Of a stretch of DNA of 64,000 nucleotides, positions 56,305 to 64,000 are shown in pieces. The notes below the pieces were generated by a model. It was not told where the DNA came from. It searched no databases and was given only the letters and a program-made list of their open reading frames with translations. This DNA is from Corticibacter populi (lineage in GTDB: Bacteria > Pseudomonadota > Gammaproteobacteria > Burkholderiales > Burkholderiaceae_C): NCBI RefSeq assembly GCF_004217315.1, contig NZ_SGWR01000005.1, positions 372,001-436,000 of the forward strand. Direction: 5' to 3'. The position numbers were made by a program, and so were the translations under genes. Every line of letters starts with the position of its first letter. Position 1 is the stretch's first letter.

Positions 56305-57327
56305 ATGAACGTGTTGCTTGCGCTGCTGCGCCGCCTGCTGCAACTGGCTGGCATCGTGCTGGCCATCGCGGTGCTGAACTTCGCGCTGCTCAAGGCCTTG
56401 CCGGGCGATCTGGTGGATGTGATCGCCAGCGAGAGCGGCAGCGTCACGCCGGAGTATGTGGCGCAACTGCGCCAGCTCTACGGACTGGATCGCAGCACGC
56501 TGGAGCAGTTGGTGGCCTACGTGGGCCGGCTGGCGCAGGGCGATCTGGGCTACTCGTTCCGCTTTGGCGAGCCGGTGCTGGAGCTGGTGCTGCAACGGCT
56601 GCCGCCCACGCTGGCGCTGGTGGGCAGTGCGCTGCTGCTGTCGGTCGGCGGCGGCATCCTGCTGGGCATTGCCTCGGCGCGCAAGCCGCATGGGCTGGCC
56701 GATACCGTCATCTCGGGTCTGGCGACGCTGGGCTATTCGGCGCCGATGTTCTGGACCGCGCTGATGCTGATCGTGCTGTTCGGCGTGCAGCTCGAATGGC
56801 TGCCGATCGGCGGCATCCGCGACATCAGCGCCAACCACAGCGGCTGGCGCGCCGCGTGGGATCTGCTGACGCATCTGGTGCTGCCGGTGCTGACGCTGTC
56901 GATCTACTACGTCGCCGTCTATGCGCGGCTGGCGCGCGCCTCGTTCATCGAGACGCTGGCCGAAGACTACATCCGCACCGCCAAGGCCAAGGGCGCGCGC
57001 GAGTGGCGCGTGGTCTTCCGCCACGCGCTGCGCAATGCCGTGCTGCCGGTGCTGACCATGCTGGGCGTGCAAAGCAGCGCGCTGCTGGGCGGCTCCATCG
57101 TGGTCGAGACGGTGTTCGGCTGGCCGGGCCTGGGCCAGCTCTCGTTCGAGGCCATCAAGAGCCGCGACATCCCGGTGCTGCTGGCGGTACTGCTGTTCAG
57201 CGCCGTGTTGGTGGTGCTCTCCAACATCCTGGTCGATCTGGCGCAGGCCTGGCTGGACCCGCGCGTGCGCAAACCCCGCAAGGCCGCAGCGCAGACACCC
57301 ACAACCGATGCGCAGGAGTTCGCATGA
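56305..57327 (+). CDS. DppB-type ABC transporter permease
   Basis: 340 residues with six hydrophobic segments, the first at about 10-28. EAA loop: DYIRTAKAKGAREWRVVFRHALRNAVLPVLTMLG. The LLGGSIVVETVFGWPGLGQL ending is typical of DppB/OppB. Its stop codon overlaps the ATG of the DppC-type gene (ATGA). Confidence 0.94.
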   Translation: MNVLLALLRRLLQLAGIVLAIAVLNFALLKALPGDLVDVIASESGSVTPEYVAQLRQLYGLDRSTLEQLVAYVGRLAQGDLGYSFRFGEPVLELVLQRLPPTLALVGSALLLSVGGGILLGIASARKPHGLADTVISGLATLGYSAPMFWTALMLIVLFGVQLEWLPIGGIRDISANHSGWRAAWDLLTHLVLPVLTLSIYYVAVYARLARASFIETLAEDYIRTAKAKGAREWRVVFRHALRNAVLPVLTMLGVQSSALLGGSIVVETVFGWPGLGQLSFEAIKSRDIPVLLAVLLFSAVLVVLSNILVDLAQAWLDPRVRKPRKAAAQTPTTDAQEFA

Positions 57328-58148
57328 AACGCTGGTATCTGCAACCCTCGATCCTGCTGGGCGGGCTGATCCTGCTGCTGGTGGCCGGCGCCGCGCTGCT
57401 GGCCGGCTGGCTGTACCCCGACGATCCGCTCGACATGGTCGGCGCGCCCTACACCTGGCCGGGCAGTGATGCGGCCACGCCCCTGGGCACCGACCTGATG
57501 GGCCGCGACCTGCTGGCCGGGCTGGTGCACGGTGCGCGCGTGTCGCTGCTGGTGGGCGTGTCCTCGGCCATCATCTCTTTGTTGATCGGCATCACCGTGG
57601 GCGCATTGGCGGGCTTCTATGGCGGCTGGGTCGATGCGGTGCTCACGCGCATTACCGAGTTCTTCCAGACCATCCCGGCCTTCCTGCTGGCCATCATCCT
57701 GGTGGCCATCCTGGAGCCTTCGGTCAAGACCATCGTGTTCGCGCTGGGCGTGACCTCGTGGACCAGCATCGCCCGGCTGGTGCGCAGCGAGTTCATCGCC
57801 CTGCGCGAGCGCGAGTTCGTGCGCGCCAGCATCGCCCTGGGCGCCAGCGATGCGCACGTGGTGCTGCGCGAGATCCTGCCCAACGCCTGGACGCCGGTGG
57901 TCGTCTCCACCGCGCTGCTGGTGGCCAACGCCATTCTGTCGGAAGCGGGTTTGTCCTTCCTGGGCCTGGGCGATCCGAACGTGGTGAGCTGGGGCTCGAT
58001 GATCGGCCTGGGCCGCGACGCACTGCGCACCGGCTGGTACATGACGGCCATCCCCGGCCTGGCCATCGTGCTGACGGTGCTGGCGCTGAACCTGCTGAGC
58101 GACGCGCTGCACGGCGCGCTGAACCCGAAGCTGCGGCGCGGCCGGTGA
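57324..58148 (+). CDS. DppC-type ABC transporter permease
   Basis: 274 residues, six hydrophobic segments. EAA loop: EFVRASIALGASDAHVVLREILPNAWTPVVV; conserved GTDLMGRDLLAGLVHGARVSLLVG in the first half. It pairs with the DppB-type permease, overlapping it by 4 bp. Last gene of the supercluster; no clear terminator is visible in the 238 bp to the convergent GNAT gene. Confidence 0.94.
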   Translation: MKRWYLQPSILLGGLILLLVAGAALLAGWLYPDDPLDMVGAPYTWPGSDAATPLGTDLMGRDLLAGLVHGARVSLLVGVSSAIISLLIGITVGALAGFYGGWVDAVLTRITEFFQTIPAFLLAIILVAILEPSVKTIVFALGVTSWTSIARLVRSEFIALREREFVRASIALGASDAHVVLREILPNAWTPVVVSTALLVANAILSEAGLSFLGLGDPNVVSWGSMIGLGRDALRTGWYMTAIPGLAIVLTVLALNLLSDALHGALNPKLRRGR

Positions 58149-58386
58149 TTCTGCTTGCTGCCCAAGAGAGGGTACTTGAACAGTTTTTGCATGATTTGCT
58201 GCTGCGAGGAAAAGCCGCTGCTGCGGCTGCTGCCGGCCGGCCACCGGCTGGCTTGCCATCACGACGTGCCGGCGCTGGGGTGACGGGCTTACGGGTCAAC
58301 TACGCCCGCTGGCCTGGCGGCGGCAGCTATCCGACGCCTGGTGCGCTCTTGCGAGCAACACGGATCCGGGCGGTTTGCAATGACCG

Positions 58387-58923
58387 TCAAGGACTGGGCG
58401 GCAGGTGGCTCGTCAGGTGGTAGTGGTAGAAGCGGGTGTCGATCGCCATGCGTGGAAAGCCAAGGGGAAGCCGGGCTTCATCCATGCGAGCGAAACCTTC
58501 GCGCTCATAGAAGCGGTGCGCGGCGTGAAACATGGGGGCGGTGCCGAGATAGATATCGGTCATACGCTCGGCTCTGGCCCACGCGAACAGCACGTCGGTC
58601 AGCGCTCGGGCCAGACCTGTGCCACGCTGGTGCGGTGCGACGAACAGCTTTCTCAGCGCGCCGGTGTGATGGGTGATGCGCTGCACGCCGATGCATCCCA
58701 CGATGCGGTCCTGGTGCGTTGGCCATGGCGGTACGGCAACCCAGAATTCGCCACCGCCGGCCCGGTAGCTGGCCTGCACGTCTTGCAGGTCGGGTTGGTC
58801 GGTTTCGGTCAGCCCGGTATTGAACTCCCGCTGCTGGATATCGAAGATCAGCCGCAGCAAGGCAGGCTTGTCGCCGCACTGGTAGCGCCGGATGGCATAG
58901 GGGATCGGACAACTGGCGCACAT
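58387..58923 (-). CDS. GNAT-family N-acetyltransferase
   Basis: 178 residues. The acetyl-CoA-binding motif APHQRGTGLARALTDVL is at about 97-113, and the late beta strand plus FYEREGFARM is typical of GNAT proteins. The substrate is not predictable. Convergent with the DppC-type gene and 85 bp downstream of the desulfhydrase gene on the same strand, so it may belong to the same sulfur-amino-acid unit, but this is only by position. Confidence 0.9.
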   Translation of the reverse strand: MCASCPIPYAIRRYQCGDKPALLRLIFDIQQREFNTGLTETDQPDLQDVQASYRAGGGEFWVAVPPWPTHQDRIVGCIGVQRITHHTGALRKLFVAPHQRGTGLARALTDVLFAWARAERMTDIYLGTAPMFHAAHRFYEREGFARMDEARLPLGFPRMAIDTRFYHYHLTSHLPPSP

Positions 58924-59008
58924 GGGCAGATCGGGCGACGTTCAAGGGTGCCGGGAAGTGTACGCAAGCCACGGCACCCTGCAAGGCCCGATGGGCCCCA
59001 CCTGCCAC

Positions 59009-60037
59009 TCATGGGCTGCGATAGCCCACTTCTTGCTGGCTCCACAGCCCTGCATAGGCGAACAGCGAGGCCTGCCCGCCGGTGTGCAGGAACAGGATGT
59101 TCTGGCCTTTGGTGAACACCCCCCGTTCCACCAGCCCCAGCAGGCCATCGAAGGCCTTGCCGGTGTGCACCGGGTCGAGCAGGATCGCTTCCTGCCTGGC
59201 CAGCAGGTCGATGGCCTGCAGCGTGCGGGCCGAAGGTTTGCCGAAGCCTGCACCGATGAAGTCGCCGTGGACGTGCACGTCTTCGGGCTGGATGAGGTCG
59301 TCGCGGTGGCCCAGCAGGTGCAGCGTTTGTTGCGCCAGCGCGTGCACGTTGGCCTGGACGGCGGCGGCCGGCCCGAGGATGTCGATGCCATGGATGCGCG
59401 TGCTGCTGCGCAATAGGGCGTGGCCCGCGAGCAGGCCAGCCTGCGTGCCGCCGGAGCCGGTGGCGTGGACGATGCCATCGAAGCGCAAGCCCAGCGCCTG
59501 GGCCTGCGCATGGATTTCCAGGCTGGCATTGGCGTAGCCGGCCGCGCCCAGCGGCGCCGAAGCGCCGACGGGAATCCGGTAGGGCACGCCGCCTTGGTCG
59601 CGCAGTTCCCGCGCGGCTTCTTCCAGTGCGGTTTCGGCGTCCGTGCCGCCGGGCACGACGCGCAGGATGGCGTGGAACAGGCGGTCCAGCAGGATGTTGC
59701 CGTTGGTGCGGTAGGCGTGGTCGGCATCGTCCAGCCGGTCGTCGATGACGAGTTCGCACTCCAGGCCGGCCGCGGCGGCCGCGGCGGCGGTCTGGCGGCA
59801 ATGGTTGGATTGCAAGGGACCGGCGGTGATGACGCGGGTGGCGCCATGGCGCAGCGCATCGGCGATCAGGTATTCGAGTTTGCGGGTCTTGTTGCCGCCC
59901 AGGCCGAGACCGGTGCAGTCATCGCGTTTGATCCAGAGGTCCGGCCCGCCGAGGTGCCGGCTGATGCGCGGCAGGCGCTGCAGCGGCGTGGGCAGGTGGC
60001 AGAAGCGCTCGCGTGGCAATTGATCGAGGGAGGGCAT
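59009..60037 (-). CDS. dcyD: D-cysteine desulfhydrase
   Basis: 342 residues from ATG 60037. PLP fold type II of the ACC deaminase/D-cysteine desulfhydrase family: the PLP Lys is K50 in GLGGNKTRKLEYLIADAL, with QSNHCRQTAAAAAAAGL and GSGGTQAGLLAG downstream. It degrades D-cysteine to pyruvate, sulfide and ammonia. It follows an amino-acid ABC importer on the same strand, mirroring the dcyD-cystine transporter pairing in enterobacteria, so the imported compound is probably a sulfur amino acid. ACC deaminase is the alternative. Confidence 0.9.
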   Translation of the reverse strand: MPSLDQLPRERFCHLPTPLQRLPRISRHLGGPDLWIKRDDCTGLGLGGNKTRKLEYLIADALRHGATRVITAGPLQSNHCRQTAAAAAAAGLECELVIDDRLDDADHAYRTNGNILLDRLFHAILRVVPGGTDAETALEEAARELRDQGGVPYRIPVGASAPLGAAGYANASLEIHAQAQALGLRFDGIVHATGSGGTQAGLLAGHALLRSSTRIHGIDILGPAAAVQANVHALAQQTLHLLGHRDDLIQPEDVHVHGDFIGAGFGKPSARTLQAIDLLARQEAILLDPVHTGKAFDGLLGLVERGVFTKGQNILFLHTGGQASLFAYAGLWSQQEVGYRSP

Positions 60038-60080
60038 GGTGTGGCAGCAATGGATGAATGGGGGGAAGGCGAGGACGGTG

Positions 60081-60848
60081 TCAATGCAGAATTTGCTCCA
60101 GGAACTCGCGCGCCCGTGGGCTGCTGGGGGCCTGGAAGAACTGCTCTGGTGTATTGGTTTCGACGATGCGGCCGTGGTCCATGAAGACCACCCGATCGGC
60201 GACGCGGCGCGCGAAGCCCATCTCATGGGTCACGCACAGCATCGCCACGCCGCTTTGCGCTGCCAGTTCGGTGATGACGTCGAGCACTTCCTTGACCATT
60301 TCCGGATCCAGCGCGGAGGTGGGCTCATCGAGCAGCAGCACCTGCGGGTCCAGGCACAGCGCTCGCGCAATCGCCACGCGCTGCTGTTGCCCGCCCGAGA
60401 GGCGGGCTGGGTACTTGTCCGCCAGCGCGGCGACGTGCACACGTTGCAGTGCGGCATGGGCGCGGGCGCGTGCTTCGGGGGCCGCGCGGCGCAAGGCCCA
60501 GATTTGCCCGAGCGTGAGGTTTTCCAGCACGCTCAGGTGCGGAAACAGGTTGAACTGCTGGAACACCATGCCCACACGGTGGCGCACGTGCTGCAAGTTC
60601 CTGCGCCGGTCGTTGACTTCCACGCCATCGACCTCGATGACGCCCTGCTGATGCGCCTCCAGCCGGTTGATGCAGCGGATCAGCGTCGATTTGCCCGAGC
60701 CCGACGGGCCGCACACCACGATGCGCTCGCCGCGCGCGAGCTCCAGGTCGATGTCGACCAGCACATGGTGCGGGCCATACCATTTGTGCACGCCATGCAT
60801 CCGCACGAGCGGTGCGCTACTGGCCTGCGGGGAAGTTTCAATCGCCAT
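60081..60848 (-). CDS. polar amino-acid ABC transporter ATP-binding protein (AapP/GlnQ type)
   Basis: 255 residues from ATG 60848. Walker A GPSGSGKST, Q-loop MVFQQFNLFPHL, signature LSGGQQQRVAIA, Walker B LLLDEPTSALDPE, with the short ATPase length of the GlnQ/AapP group. Its start overlaps the end of the permease gene by 11 bp. The desulfhydrase gene starts 43 bp downstream, so the importer and enzyme are probably cotranscribed. Confidence 0.94.
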   Translation of the reverse strand: MAIETSPQASSAPLVRMHGVHKWYGPHHVLVDIDLELARGERIVVCGPSGSGKSTLIRCINRLEAHQQGVIEVDGVEVNDRRRNLQHVRHRVGMVFQQFNLFPHLSVLENLTLGQIWALRRAAPEARARAHAALQRVHVAALADKYPARLSGGQQQRVAIARALCLDPQVLLLDEPTSALDPEMVKEVLDVITELAAQSGVAMLCVTHEMGFARRVADRVVFMDHGRIVETNTPEQFFQAPSSPRAREFLEQILH

Positions 60849-61923
60849 GGTGCAGCTTTGCCTCCAGCCAGGCGCCATAGCGCGAGACGATGAAGGACAG
60901 GATGAAGTAAACCAGCCCCACCGTCAGGTAGAGCTCCAGGAAGAAGGACTGCCAGGGCAGGTCGGCCAGTGCCGCGCGGGTGGCGCCCATCAGGTCGAAC
61001 ACGCCGATCAGCAGCACCAGCGAAGTGCCTTTGAAGAAATCCAGGAAGGTGGTGACCAGCGCTGGCAACGCCACCCGCAAGGCCTGCGGCAGGATCACCA
61101 GCCGCACCGCGTGCCAGCGCGAAAGGCCGATGCTCGCGCCCGCTTCCCACTGGCCGCCCGGCACGGCGCTCAGGCCGCCGCGTATCGCCTCGGCGAAGTA
61201 GGCGGCCATGCACAGGGCGATGCCAAACAGCGCGCGCAGCACCTTCGGCGCATCTCCCGCGCTGGGCAGCAGCAGCGGCAGCAGCAACGAGACGGAGAAC
61301 AGCACCGCGAGCAGCGGCACGCTGCGCATCAACTCGATGTAGGTGGTGCAGAGCAGGCGCAGCGGCGCCTGCCGCGAGCGCCGGCCGAACGCCAGCAGCA
61401 GGCCTGCCGGGAAGGCCAGCAGCGTGCTGCCGAGAATCAGCAGCAGCGTCAGCAGCAGGCCGCCCCATTGCTCCGAGCGCACCACCGGCAGCCCCAGCCA
61501 GGCGCCGTGCAGCAGCCCGATGACCAGGGCGATGGCCGCGGCCCACAGCAACGCCAGCCAGCGCGACCAGCAGCGCGGCGCGGCGGAGATGCCCAGCGTC
61601 AAGGCCAGCAGCGCCAAGGCGGTGCAGGGTCGCCACAGCATGTCGCGCGGAAACAGGCCGACCGCCAGCAGTTGCGCCTTCTCCTGCACGAAGGCCCAGC
61701 AGGCGCCTGCCGCCGCCCGGCATTGCTCCGGCCCCGCCGGCAGCAGCACCGCATCCCGGATGCCCCAACGCCAGGCCGCCAGCGCGGCCAGTGCCAGTGC
61801 CACGCTCAAGCCGGCCGTGAGGACGGCGTTGTACCAGGGGTGCAATGCCGGGTGATGGTGCCAGCGGCGCTGGCGTTGGCGCTGGCGTTCAGTCCGGCTG
61901 GCCATGGCGCGCCTCCAGTCCAT
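60838..61923 (-). CDS. polar amino-acid ABC transporter permease (AapM type)
   Basis: 361 residues, with extra hydrophobic segments at the N-terminus compared with HisM-like permeases, as in Aap systems. EAA loop: SIGLSRWHAVRLVILPQALRVALPALVTTFLDFFKGTS. A start at ATG 61905 would reduce the overlap with the upstream permease gene from 35 to 17 bp. It forms the inner-membrane channel with the AapQ-type protein. Confidence 0.93.
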   Translation of the reverse strand: MDWRRAMASRTERQRQRQRRWHHHPALHPWYNAVLTAGLSVALALAALAAWRWGIRDAVLLPAGPEQCRAAAGACWAFVQEKAQLLAVGLFPRDMLWRPCTALALLALTLGISAAPRCWSRWLALLWAAAIALVIGLLHGAWLGLPVVRSEQWGGLLLTLLLILGSTLLAFPAGLLLAFGRRSRQAPLRLLCTTYIELMRSVPLLAVLFSVSLLLPLLLPSAGDAPKVLRALFGIALCMAAYFAEAIRGGLSAVPGGQWEAGASIGLSRWHAVRLVILPQALRVALPALVTTFLDFFKGTSLVLLIGVFDLMGATRAALADLPWQSFFLELYLTVGLVYFILSFIVSRYGAWLEAKLHHGD

Positions 61924-63064
61924 GCATCAGCCACGCGATCAGCAGGCCAATCGCACAGTAGCTCACCATCAACAGCAAGACCATCGTCACCGCCTGACCG
62001 CTCTGGTTGATGATGGTGTTGCTGACCGACATCACATCCGGAAAGCCGATGGCCACGGCCAACGAACTGTTCTTGACGATGTTGACGTACTGGCTGGTCG
62101 TCGGTGCCATGGCAATGCGGGCGGCCTGCGGCAGCACCACCTTGCGCCAGCGCGCCAGCACGCCCAGGCCGATCGCCTTGGCCGCTTCGGTCTGGCCGGT
62201 GGGCACGGCGCGAATGGCCGCACGAAACACTTCGGCCAGCGAGCCGCTGGTGTAGACCGACAAACCCGCCAGCAGGGCGCACAGCTCTGGCGAGAGACTG
62301 ACGCCGCCTGTGACGCGAAAGCCCTGCAGGGTTGGCAGCTCCCATTGCGGCCATTGGCCGCGCCACAGCAATACCGCCAGCGCTGCCAGCAGCGCAGCCG
62401 CAACGGGCACCAGCCGCCAGCCGCGCCGGGCGTGCCGTGCCTTGCGCGCGGCGTAACGCAGCCAGGCGATTGCCAGCAGCGCCGCCAATAGCGCAGCAGT
62501 GGCCGCCCACCAGCCGGCGCCCGCCGCGTCCAGCCGTGGCAGCCACAGCCCGCGGTTGCTCAACAGCACGCCAGGCAGCGGCGACCAGGCCGAGCGCAAG
62601 GCCGGCAGGCTGGTCGTCAGCAACGCATACCAGGCGAACAACTGCAGCAGCAGCGGGACGTTGCGGACCGCCTCGACCACCGCTGCCGCCAGGCGGCTCA
62701 GCAGCGGATTGCTGGAAAGCCGCGCCGCCGCCAGCAGCAGACCGAGGCCGCTGGCCAGTGCGATCGCGCAGGCCGACACCAGCAAGGTGTTGAGCAAGCC
62801 TGCCAGCAGCGCACGGGCGTAGCTGTCCGCGCCCGAGTAGCGAATCAGCGATTCGCTCAGGTCGAAGTTGGCCGGATAGGCCAGGAAGGACAGATCGAGC
62901 GCCAGGCCAGGGCGCTGCGGCCCCGATTGCCAGACCGCCACGACGGCCAGGAACAGCGCGACGGGCAATACCGACGCCAGCAGCGATGGCCAGATGCGCG
63001 TGGTGCGCCGGTGTTCTGCCGGCGGTTGGCGAGATGCTGCGGACATGGGTATGGATCGGCGCAT
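61889..63064 (-). CDS. polar amino-acid ABC transporter permease (AapQ type)
   Basis: 391 residues, long AapQ-type permease with about eight hydrophobic segments. EAA loop: AIGLGVLARWRKVVLPQAARIAMAPTTSQYVNIVKNSS, and FPDVMSVSNTIINQSGQAVTM near the end. MRRSIPMSAASRQ may start one of two ways (codon 1 or 7). It lies 8 bp downstream of the binding protein gene on the same strand. Confidence 0.93.
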   Translation of the reverse strand: MRRSIPMSAASRQPPAEHRRTTRIWPSLLASVLPVALFLAVVAVWQSGPQRPGLALDLSFLAYPANFDLSESLIRYSGADSYARALLAGLLNTLLVSACAIALASGLGLLLAAARLSSNPLLSRLAAAVVEAVRNVPLLLQLFAWYALLTTSLPALRSAWSPLPGVLLSNRGLWLPRLDAAGAGWWAATAALLAALLAIAWLRYAARKARHARRGWRLVPVAAALLAALAVLLWRGQWPQWELPTLQGFRVTGGVSLSPELCALLAGLSVYTSGSLAEVFRAAIRAVPTGQTEAAKAIGLGVLARWRKVVLPQAARIAMAPTTSQYVNIVKNSSLAVAIGFPDVMSVSNTIINQSGQAVTMVLLLMVSYCAIGLLIAWLMHGLEARHGQPD

Positions 63065-63072
63065 GGATGCAC

Positions 63073-64000
63073 TTACAGGGGTGGTGCGTACTGCAGGCCG
63101 CCGCGCGTGTAGAGATCGTTCAGGCCGCGCTCCAGACCGAGCACCGTGTCCTTGCCGAGGTGGCGCTCGAACAGTTCGCCGTAGTTGCCCAGGTGCTTGA
63201 TGATGTCGTAGGCCCAGGATTCACGCAGCCCCAGCGCCTTGCCGTTGCCCGGCGTGAAGCCCAGCAACTGCCGGATCGTCGGATTCTTTGTATCGCGAAT
63301 TTCTGGGCTGTCGATATTCTTCGAGGTCACGCCCAGTTCCTCGGCGGTGACCAGCGCAAACAGCGTCCAGCGGACGATGTCGGCAAAGCGCGCATCGCCC
63401 TCGCGCACCACCGGGCCGAGCGGCGATTTGGCAATGCGCTCGGGCAGGATCACGTAATCGTCCGGCTTGGGTGCGCGCGTGGCGCGAAAGCCTGCCAGGC
63501 CGGACGAGTCGTAGCCCAGTGCGTCACAGCGCCCGGCGAAGAAAGCGGACACCAGCTCGGCCTGGCTTTCGAACGCAATCGGCGTGAAGGTCTTCTCCAG
63601 CCCTTCGTAGTAGCTGCGGAAATGCGCTTCGCCGGTGCCGCCTTGCGGCAGGCAGATGGTGGCGCCGTCTAGCTCCTTGGCACTCTTGACACCCAGATCC
63701 TTGCGCACCAGCAGGGCCAGGCCGTCATAGAAATTCACGCCGGTCCAGTCCAGGCCCAGCGATGCATCGCGCTGCAATGTCCAGGTGGCGGTGCGCGTCA
63801 GCACGTCCACCTCGCCGGCCGAGAGCGTGGCAAAGCGCACTTGATCGGACAACGGCACGTAGCGGGTTTTCTCCGGGGTGCCAAGAATGGCGATAGCGAT
63901 GGCGCGGCACAGGTCGACATCGAAGCCCGACCATTGGCCATCACTGCCGGGCAGGGCAAAACCGGCCGTGCCGGGCGCGACGCCGCAAATCAAGGTATCG
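63073..64000 (-). CDS. polar amino-acid ABC transporter binding protein (AapJ type), partial
   Basis: At least 309 codons in the window; the true start lies beyond base 64000, since the visible sequence begins inside the mature domain (LICGVAPGTAGFALPGSDGQWSGFDVDLCRAIA). The family continues with TRTATWTLQRDASLGLDWTGVNFYDG and a GFTPGNGKALGLRESW segment near the end. It captures amino acids in the periplasm; binding of cystine or D-cysteine is suggested only by the neighbouring desulfhydrase. First gene of the importer operon. Confidence 0.92.
   Translation of the reverse strand, partial: DTLICGVAPGTAGFALPGSDGQWSGFDVDLCRAIAIAILGTPEKTRYVPLSDQVRFATLSAGEVDVLTRTATWTLQRDASLGLDWTGVNFYDGLALLVRKDLGVKSAKELDGATICLPQGGTGEAHFRSYYEGLEKTFTPIAFESQAELVSAFFAGRCDALGYDSSGLAGFRATRAPKPDDYVILPERIAKSPLGPVVREGDARFADIVRWTLFALVTAEELGVTSKNIDSPEIRDTKNPTIRQLLGFTPGNGKALGLRESWAYDIIKHLGNYGELFERHLGKDTVLGLERGLNDLYTRGGLQYAPPL

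Overview
The window is about 64 kb of GC-rich bacterial chromosome. The thrS-infC-rpmI-rplT-pheS-pheT-ihfA-merR-tRNA-Pro order, the hemN/fnr pair with a TauE/SafE-type membrane protein, the DUF2868/DUF3482 pair next to folE, and the dense set of SfnB, DszA-like and MetQ-like sulfur genes all fit a betaproteobacterium of the order Burkholderiales, most likely Comamonadaceae or a close relative. This placement is inferred from gene order and protein character, not from a database search. There is no rRNA, CRISPR array, phage or insertion sequence.

Left third (1-30 kb), mostly housekeeping. A CaiB-type CoA transferase and a universal stress protein precede a tRNA-Pro(TGG) and isocitrate lyase aceA, which has a perfect 18-bp palindrome upstream. 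A translation block follows: thrS, infC (apparent AUC start), rpmI, rplT, pheS, pheT, ihfA, a MerR-type regulator and three tRNAs (Pro-GGG, Glu-TTC, Asp-GTC). Next come the DUF3482 GTPase/DUF2868 membrane pair, folE and a BLUF protein lacking the photoactive tyrosine. An oxygen-response group holds a TauE/SafE protein, hemN with a perfect FNR box, an 8-bp tandem repeat, fnr and a truncated haemoglobin. Two lipoproteins, a ribosomal-oxygenase-like cupin, an SlyD-like isomerase, an ABC-F ATPase, anmK and a VIT-family transporter complete this part.

Middle (30-37.6 kb). This is a sulfur nanocompartment locus: rhodanese, serine acetyltransferase (cysE type), an XRE regulator, a family 2A (SrpI-type) encapsulin shell and a SufS-type cysteine desulfurase carrying a disordered N-terminal extension of about 305 residues, the expected cargo-loading region. 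A strong terminator closes it. LysR and SDR genes lie beyond it on the other strand. This is the most striking system in the window.

Right third (38-64 kb). Seventeen same-strand genes (37987-58148) look like one organosulfur uptake and desulfurisation supercluster. It has five MetQ-like binding proteins but only one MetN and one MetI, three acyl-CoA-dehydrogenase-fold (SfnB/DszC-type) oxidoreductases, two NtaA/SnaA/DszA-type FMN monooxygenases, and a peptide-type ABC importer with a fused double ATPase and two tandemly duplicated binding proteins. Facing it on the minus strand are a GNAT enzyme, a D-cysteine desulfhydrase and a polar amino-acid (Aap-type) ABC importer whose binding protein runs off the window.

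The apparent logic is to import organosulfur compounds, release sulfite or sulfide with flavin enzymes, make cysteine through serine acetylation, and mobilise or store cysteine sulfur in an encapsulin compartment.
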